DNA from: an uncultured Actinomyces sp.
GTDB taxonomy: Bacteria > Actinomycetota > Actinomycetes > Actinomycetales > Actinomycetaceae
NCBI GenBank assembly: GCA_938022345.1
Contig: CALIEP010000388.1
Location: 1-11,993, forward strand
Length of the DNA stretch: 11,993 nt
Direction: 5' to 3'
The notes below the pieces were generated by a model. The model did not search any database. It was not told the DNA's origin and saw nothing but the letters and a program-made list of their open reading frames with translations. Of this stretch, positions 7,615 through 11,993 are shown one piece after another. The position numbers and the translations under genes are program-made. The number at the start of each line of letters is the position of its first letter. Positions within the stretch are counted from its first letter, which is position 1.

Positions 7615-8339
7615 AACGCAGCGTTCAGCTGCTCTTCGCTGGCATTGCGCAGGTCGGACACGATTTGGCCGTCACGGACAACCAAGACGCGATCAGCGTA
7701 GGTTGCGGCGTGAACATCGTGAGTGACCATGATGACAGACTGACCCAGTTCGGTAACCGCCCTGCGCAATAGATCAAGAACCTCTGAGGTCGAGTGAGAA
7801 TCCAGGTTGCCGGTGGGTTCATCAGCAACGATGACTGCGGGACGGCTCATCAATGCGCGAGCGACGGCCACGCGTTGCTGCTGGCCACCCGAAAGTTCTG
7901 ATGGTCTGTGGTTGAGGCGTTGTTCGAGCCCCAGCGAAGAAACAATGAAGGTGAACCAGTCTTCATCGACTTTCTGACCCGCAAGTTCCAAGGGGAGAAG
8001 GATGTTTGCCTTGGCATCCAGGGTGGGAATCAAGTTGAAGCTCTGGAAGATGAAGCCGATGCGATCGCGGCGAAGTTTCGTCAGATCAGCATCTTTCAAA
8101 GTGGTGATCTCTGTTTTTTCGATGAGCACGCGACCTGAGGTCAGCGAATCGAGTCCCGCAAGAATATGCATCATGGTGGACTTACCCGAGCCGGAGGGGC
8201 CCATGATTGCGGTGAATTCACCAGAGTAGAAGTCAACGGTGACGTTATTGAGGGCGGTGACCTGGGTATCGCCCATGCCGTAAACCTTGGAAACGTTAGC
8301 GAGGCGAACGATCGGGGTCGCAGATGGATCTGTATTCAT
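7608..8339 (-). CDS. ABC transporter ATP-binding protein (LolD/MacB family)
   Basis: A 243-residue ATPase subunit that drives the adjacent FtsX-type permease. All motifs are intact: Walker [10 protein letters not shown] (47-55), Q-loop Q99 ([14 protein letters not shown], typical of LolD/MacB/FtsE-like members), signature LSGGQ (149-153), Walker B VIVADEP with E174, D-loop GNLD (177-180), and H-loop H207 (MVTHD). The stretch [21 protein letters not shown] places it in the export-type MacB/LolD clade rather than among importers. The ATG at 8339 heads the unit. CATGAT lies 6 nt upstream with no usable Shine-Dalgarno sequence, which fits leaderless expression. The stop overlaps the permease ribosome binding site, so the two are very probably cotranslated. 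No periplasmic-adaptor or sensor-kinase gene is adjacent, so whether it serves antimicrobial-peptide resistance or lipid/lipoprotein handling is open. Confidence 0.95.
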   Translation of the reverse strand: MNTDPSATPIVRLANVSKVYGMGDTQVTALNNVTVDFYSGEFTAIMGPSGSGKSTMMHILAGLDSLTSGRVLIEKTEITTLKDADLTKLRRDRIGFIFQSFNLIPTLDAKANILLPLELAGQKVDEDWFTFIVSSLGLEQRLNHRPSELSGGQQQRVAVARALMSRPAVIVADEPTGNLDSHSTSEVLDLLRRAVTELGQSVIMVTHDVHAATYADRVLVVRDGQIVSDLRNASEEQLNAALR

Positions 8340-8345
8340 GCGTCC

Positions 8346-8351
8346 ATCATG
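8346..8351 (-). promoter_or_regulatory. -10-like element of the ABC exporter unit
   Basis: CATGAT on the minus strand, followed by 6 nt (GGACGC) and the ATG at 8339. The arrangement copies the better TATGAT-GGAGGC-ATG at 10698. The hexamer is a weaker match and no -35 is evident. It lies in the 81-bp spacer after the upstream ATPase gene. Confidence 0.35.
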
Positions 8352-8420
8352 GCTGTCCGAGTAGAGCGAGTGCTATGGGGGGATGCCCTGGGCTTTCCCT
8401 GATTTCCCCCGGTGCGTCCC

Positions 8421-10214
8421 TTAGTCTTTGGTTGTGCTGGAGGGTTCTTTCTCGCTCAGCCTCAGTCCCCGGAAGCGGTTGAGTGCCGCCGCGACATCGA
8501 CGAGGCGTGGGCGGGCAAGGCGTCCTGGCAGGGCGTGCGCTCCGAACTTGACGACAGCATCTAAACCTTCAGAGTTCAGTGCGCGTTCAAGGCGTGCCAG
8601 AAGATCAGTGAGGCTATTTGTCCCATTCGCGTAGGAATACAGCAATCCGCGAAGCATCCACGCAATCGCCTCGGTCTGTCCCGGATCCACAATCTGCTCA
8701 ACATCGCCCAAGTCAAGGTTGATCTTGTCGATGGTGATCGAGGATAAACCCGCTGCCTTCGTCTTTGGTCGATCGGAGGAATGCAAGCGCGCAGGAGTGC
8801 GCCGCGCTAAAGGAGCGCTCATTGCCAGGTTCTGATGTACGCGAGGAAGCTCTTCGATGACTTGACGGGCCCGATCGCTCACGTCTAGGCAGCGATAGTG
8901 GTCCATCATCAAGACTCGATCAGCCTGATCGAGATAATCTCCCGATCCGCCCATGACGAGGATCGTTGAGACACCCAGGTCTTTGTGAAGAGAGGAAATC
9001 CGATCAACCAGGGGAGTGATCGGCTCCTTCTCGGCTTGGACTAGCTCGCGCATACGGGCATCACGGATCATGAGGTTCGTTGCGCTGGTGTCTTCGTCAA
9101 TCAGTAGGAGCGTTGAACCCAATTGGATTGACTCGACTAAGGATGCAGCCTGCGACGTCGAACCTGAGGCATTCTCAGTGGAGAAATGCGTTGTGTCGGC
9201 ATTTCCCGGAAGATGAGTGATGAAGGATGAAACATCAACGCCAGTGACCGCCCGGCCATCGGCGGCGCGTACCTTCATCGCATCCTCAAGGGTTGCGACG
9301 TATTCGCGGCCATCTCCAGGAATGTGTGCATAAACGCCGCGCTGAATCGCGCCCAAAAGCGTGGACTTACCGTGATATCCACCGCCGACAATCACCGTGA
9401 CTCCGGGCTCGATTGCCATCCCGCGAAGGATGCCCGCGTGGGGAAGCTCGACCTCGGCCTCGAGAGTAGCGGGGGAGGTGAAGGGAAGTGCACCCTCCAT
9501 GGGGGACTGCGAGACTCCGCTGCGGCGGGCAAGAACAGAACCGTTGGCGATGAAGGATACCCAGCCGCGGTCGATGAGGATCTGCTGCAGGGTTCGGTAG
9601 TCTTCATAAACCGCGATATGGCGCAACAAGCCCTCGCGTTCGCGCTCAACTTCAGGAATATCGCTCAGGTAGTCGAAAGTGTCCTGGACCGCGTCCGGAA
9701 CGTCGAGGTCGAAAATCTGTGCGGCGCGGTGGCCAAGGATTGTGCGGCCTCGTGCGGGCATGCGAACTTCAAAACGCAATTCAACGCGGTCGGGCTTGAC
9801 GGTGCAGGCACTGCGATCAAGAATCTCGACGCTGGGGGACATGACCTGAATGTCATGAAGGCGGCGCTCGCGCAGAGAACGGTTGAAAGCACGGAGTAAG
9901 TAATCCGCACACGCCGCCCGTGCATCGGGTGAGGCGATCGCTGCCTGCGGAAGTCCCATTTCCTGCGGGGTTGAAATGGCACGTACCTTTGAAGGCGGAG
10001 CATAGGGATCGGCCTGAATTCGGTCGATTGAAAGCGAGAAACTCCCGAAATCCCACATTCCAACGACGGACTTGTAAGCGGGATACGAACGTCCATCAAG
10101 TTTGTGAAGCGTGCGGATGAGTTCCTCGTCGCTGCCGGTGTGTTTGCGGAACTCAGCGGTAGAACTCTGGCCGGAAAGACGCTGTGCGCGCTCTGGATTG
10201 GTTGAGGTGCTCAT
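8421..10214 (-). CDS. Predicted ABC-class ATPase (PF09818/COG3044 type)
   Basis: A 597-residue soluble protein of the ABC-class ATPase family, a standalone P-loop protein without membrane segments. The modified Walker A is GGGYHGKST (277-285). A signature-like segment, STENASGSTSQAA, spans 345-357. Walker B is TLLLIDEDTSATNLMIRD (368-385), with E374 and D375. The N-terminal region (about 30-270) opens with the conserved LHKLDGRSYPAYK segment (36-48) and precedes the nucleotide-binding core. A C-terminal region of about 110 residues follows it. The trypanosome homologue MRB1590 is associated with mitochondrial RNA editing, from recalled literature; bacterial roles are undetermined, and RNA binding here is only a suggestion. 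The ATG at 10214 sits 4 nt after the upstream stop. A TTG at 10226 would add four residues and overlap. There is no strong Shine-Dalgarno sequence, so coupling to the upstream gene is likely. Confidence 0.88.
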   Translation of the reverse strand: MSTSTNPERAQRLSGQSSTAEFRKHTGSDEELIRTLHKLDGRSYPAYKSVVGMWDFGSFSLSIDRIQADPYAPPSKVRAISTPQEMGLPQAAIASPDARAACADYLLRAFNRSLRERRLHDIQVMSPSVEILDRSACTVKPDRVELRFEVRMPARGRTILGHRAAQIFDLDVPDAVQDTFDYLSDIPEVEREREGLLRHIAVYEDYRTLQQILIDRGWVSFIANGSVLARRSGVSQSPMEGALPFTSPATLEAEVELPHAGILRGMAIEPGVTVIVGGGYHGKSTLLGAIQRGVYAHIPGDGREYVATLEDAMKVRAADGRAVTGVDVSSFITHLPGNADTTHFSTENASGSTSQAASLVESIQLGSTLLLIDEDTSATNLMIRDARMRELVQAEKEPITPLVDRISSLHKDLGVSTILVMGGSGDYLDQADRVLMMDHYRCLDVSDRARQVIEELPRVHQNLAMSAPLARRTPARLHSSDRPKTKAAGLSSITIDKINLDLGDVEQIVDPGQTEAIAWMLRGLLYSYANGTNSLTDLLARLERALNSEGLDAVVKFGAHALPGRLARPRLVDVAAALNRFRGLRLSEKEPSSTTKD

Positions 10215-10218
10215 GAGT

Positions 10219-10698
10219 TCAGCCAATCGCGTGCGAGATCGTGATGATCGCGTAAATGATGAGGAAAACTACCAGGCAGGAGTGAATGATTGTGCCTGCG
10301 ATGCCCAGAGAACGGGCCATAAGGGCCTTCTGATAGGAATTTTCGGGAAGCGACGCCGAGCGAGCGTTCTTGATCGCGGAAGTGCTCCATGCCCACGCCG
10401 GAATCGAGCCGAAAAGGCCGATGAGGAACAGGCCGAGAAGAGCAAGAACCAGTGGGCCGTTGCTGGGGACTTCGCGTGCCTCCAGCGTCGGGGTGGTCGG
10501 CGTGTAGGTGAATTCAGGTGCGCCAAACTGGGGTTGGGGGGAAGTTTGGGGCTGTTGGGGTGCAGCGGGAGTTGGCGCTGGCATTGCAGGGGACGGCGCT
10601 GGCACTTGCGGTACCTGCACGGATTCCGCGTATCCCGGAGCGTTCATTGGGACGGGGGCTGTGAATGGTCCGGAGCTTTGCGGATCAGGTTGCGTCAT
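10219..10698 (-). CDS. Proline-rich two-TM membrane protein (DUF4190-like)
   Basis: A 159-residue protein. Residues 1-78 are disordered and rich in Pro, Ala and Gln, with no signal peptide. Two hydrophobic segments at about 82-104 and 132-156 are joined by a short basic/polar loop (SAIKNARSASLPENSYQKA). The AWAWSTSAIKNAR loop and spacing resemble DUF4190-type actinobacterial proteins, usually small membrane proteins of unknown role. The Pro-rich tail is probably cytoplasmic, which is inferred from the positive loop and cannot be shown. The ATG at 10698 has TATGAT 6 nt upstream, so it heads a two-gene unit with the ABC-class ATPase starting 4 nt after its stop. That proximity suggests joint expression but not a known complex. 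The family call is by general appearance, and the ORF itself is secure. Confidence 0.75.
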   Translation of the reverse strand: MTQPDPQSSGPFTAPVPMNAPGYAESVQVPQVPAPSPAMPAPTPAAPQQPQTSPQPQFGAPEFTYTPTTPTLEAREVPSNGPLVLALLGLFLIGLFGSIPAWAWSTSAIKNARSASLPENSYQKALMARSLGIAGTIIHSCLVVFLIIYAIITISHAIG

Positions 10699-10704
10699 GC
10701 CTCC

Positions 10705-10710
10705 ATCATA
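10705..10710 (-). promoter_or_regulatory. -10 element of the proline-rich membrane protein unit
   Basis: TATGAT on the minus strand matches five of six consensus bases. It is followed by 6 nt (GGAGGC) and the ATG at 10698, consistent with a leaderless mRNA. GGAGG is only 1 nt from the ATG, too close for a normal ribosome binding site. No convincing -35 is seen. Confidence 0.5.
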
Positions 10711-10812
10711 GGCAATGGCTTGAGGTACAGGCGCGTTCCAAGCATCCTCTAAGCTTGCTCAACACAAAGTCGGTGTTTGTCACAGGTTATGCCCTGTGTT
10801 TTTTGGCGACTT

Positions 10813-10929
10813 CGTGTGTCTTTCCGAGGCCGAGGCCGTGGCCGTCCCCCCCGTGTGACTTTCTGAGGCTGCGGACGAGGCCGCCCCCCGTGTGTCTTCC
10901 CGAGGCTGCGGACGAGGCTGCGAGCCCCC
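10813..10929. repeat. Three degenerate tandem repeats of 37-41 bp
   Basis: Units start at 10813 (39 bp), 10852 (37 bp) and 10889 (41 bp). Each begins CGTGTG(T/A)CTT, continues with a GAGGC(C/T)G(A/C)GG-type core and ends in a C run. Units two and three agree at 27 of their first 30 bases, and unit one is more diverged in the core. The array is much richer in GC than its surroundings. It lies in the spacer 10699-10998 between nrdE and the next gene, where I see no credible gene, only this array, a hairpin and a promoter. The open frames through it are repeat-driven. Confidence 0.7.
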
Positions 10930-10943
10930 GCACCAGCACACAT

Positions 10944-10979
10944 GTAAAGCGGGGGCCGGTTTCCCGACCCCCGCTTTAC
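10944..10979 (-). terminator. Hairpin terminator after nrdE
   Basis: A perfect 12-bp stem pairs GTAAAGCGGGGG (10944-10955) with 10968-10979, with a 12-nt loop. It starts 19 nt past the nrdE stop on the minus strand. The U-tract is short (CTTTACATG on the minus strand), so termination may be only partly intrinsic. Confidence 0.7.
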
Positions 10980-10998
10980 CCGACAAACGGGCCTGACG

Positions 10999-11993
10999 TC
11001 ACAGCATGCAGGACACGCAGCCCGAAACTTCGGTGCCTTCCAGTGCCATCTGACGCAGTCGCATGTAGTACAGGGTCTTGATGCCCTTCCTCCATGCGTA
11101 GATGTAGGACTTGTTGAGGTCACGCGTGGTCACCGTATCGGGGTAGAACAGCGTGAGCGACAGACCCTGGTCGACGTGCTGGGTCGCCACCGCGTAGGTG
11201 TCGATGATCTTCTCGGGGCCGATTTCGTACGCATCCTGGTAGTACTCCAGGTTTTCGTTCGTCATGTAGGGCGCCGGGTAGTAGACGCGACCGATCTTGC
11301 CTTCCTTGCGGATTTCGATGCGCGAGACGATCGGGTGGATCGACGAGGTCGAGCCGTTGATGTACGAGATCGAACCGGTCGGCGGGACCGCCTGCAGGTT
11401 CTGGTTGTACATACCGTACTGGGCGACGTCGGCTGCCAGAGCCGCCCAATCCTCCTGCGTGGGCAGGTGGATTGTCGAGGCCGCAAGAAGTTCGCGGCAG
11501 CGCTCAGTTTGCGGCTCCCACACCTGGTCGATGTACTTGCGGAAGTACTCGCCCGAGGCGTACTGGGAATCCTCGAAGCCCTCGAAGCTCACTCCGCGCT
11601 CGCGGGCAATTGTGCACGAGGCCTTGATGGCCTCGTAGGCAACGGCCATGAAGTACATGTTCGTGAAGTCCAGAGCTTCTTCGCTGCCGTAGTAGACGTG
11701 TTCGCGAGCGAGGTAGCCGTGGAGGTTCATCTGACCCAGGCCGATGGCGTGGCTCATGGAGTTACCGCGGGCAATCGAAGGCACCGACTGGATATCCGAC
11801 AGGTCGGAGACGGCGGTCAGGCCGCGGATTGCGGTCTCGATGGTCTTGGAGAAGTCCGGGGAATCCATGGTCTTCGCGATATTGAGCGAACCCAGGTTGC
11901 AGGAGATGTCCTTACCAATGTGCGAGTAGGAGAGGTCATCGTTGTAGGTCGAGGCCTCGGACACCTGCAGGATCTCCGAGCACAGGTTCGACA
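10999..11993 (-). CDS. nrdE: Class Ib ribonucleoside-diphosphate reductase alpha subunit, C-terminal part
   Basis: The last 330 residues of a gene that enters from the right edge; the N-terminal half is outside the window. NrdE reduces ribonucleoside diphosphates to deoxy forms with NrdF and glutaredoxin-like NrdH. The fragment begins at the active site: SNLCSE contains the thiyl-radical cysteine (fragment C4) with its Asn and Glu partners (N2, E6). A redox cysteine is at C31 ([11 protein letters not shown]). Radical-transfer tyrosines YY are at 308-309 (TLYYMRLRQ), and the C-terminal CVSC pair is at 325-328, ending in ML as in class Ib enzymes. Stretches such as [24 protein letters not shown] are typical. 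Codon choice is more GC-biased than in most of the window, as expected for a highly expressed gene. A hairpin follows directly, and nrdF is not the next gene. Confidence 0.96.
   Translation of the reverse strand, partial: SNLCSEILQVSEASTYNDDLSYSHIGKDISCNLGSLNIAKTMDSPDFSKTIETAIRGLTAVSDLSDIQSVPSIARGNSMSHAIGLGQMNLHGYLAREHVYYGSEEALDFTNMYFMAVAYEAIKASCTIARERGVSFEGFEDSQYASGEYFRKYIDQVWEPQTERCRELLAASTIHLPTQEDWAALAADVAQYGMYNQNLQAVPPTGSISYINGSTSSIHPIVSRIEIRKEGKIGRVYYPAPYMTNENLEYYQDAYEIGPEKIIDTYAVATQHVDQGLSLTLFYPDTVTTRDLNKSYIYAWRKGIKTLYYMRLRQMALEGTEVSGCVSCML

Noticed and set aside
8340..8420. G-run/C-run pairing as a terminator after the ABC-class ATPase gene
   Set aside because: Only about 6 bp can pair across a long loop and there is no U-tract, so I do not call a terminator.
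10813..10929. CRISPR array
   Set aside because: The repeats are directly abutting with no unique spacers, and no cas gene is nearby.
10665..11123. Long overlapping open frames on both strands across the spacer after nrdE, with Arg-Pro repeats
   Set aside because: They arise from the GC-rich tandem repeats, overlap nrdE or the proline-rich gene, and have no ribosome binding site.

Overview
The window looks like chromosomal DNA from a moderately GC-rich actinobacterium, probably Actinomycetaceae (Actinomyces/Schaalia/Mobiluncus-like). This placement is an inference from gene content (two-repeat FtsX permease, class Ib ribonucleotide reductase, PF09818 ATPase, oligopeptidase B), from GTG starts and from likely leaderless promoters. 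No phage, IS, CRISPR, tRNA or rRNA was seen. Most of it is ordinary core or housekeeping sequence.

Layout from left to right. Positions 1-140 hold no convincing gene. A minus-strand operon follows, read from 3394 down to 141: oligopeptidase B, RNase HI and an NTF2/DUF4440-like ORF. The NTF2-like ORF lies in the same frame as RNase HI and is separated from it only by a TAG codon inside a low-complexity linker, which is the most unusual point in the window. Divergent from this operon are two plus-strand genes, a GtrA-family membrane protein and a patatin-like hydrolase. A long nested hairpin at 4976-5019 ends convergent transcription between the patatin gene and the next block.

The next minus-strand block (8339 to 5056) encodes a MacB/LolD-type ABC exporter, with the ATPase followed by an 848-residue FtsX-type permease. 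Upstream is a two-gene unit (10698 to 8421): a proline-rich two-TM protein and a PF09818 ABC-class ATPase. A 300-bp spacer with three degenerate 37-41-bp tandem repeats and a strong hairpin separates this unit from the 3' end of nrdE, which runs off the right edge.

Expression logic: five apparent transcription-unit heads carry a -10-like hexamer (TANNNT, or CATGAT in one case) exactly 6 or 7 nt before the start codon. All but one (patD, with AAGG one base from its GTG) lack a usable Shine-Dalgarno sequence; the proline-rich gene has GGAGG only one base away. This suggests leaderless mRNAs. Two genes inside operons (rnhA and the permease) have clear Shine-Dalgarno sequences overlapping the upstream stop codon. 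I found no obviously new multi-gene system.
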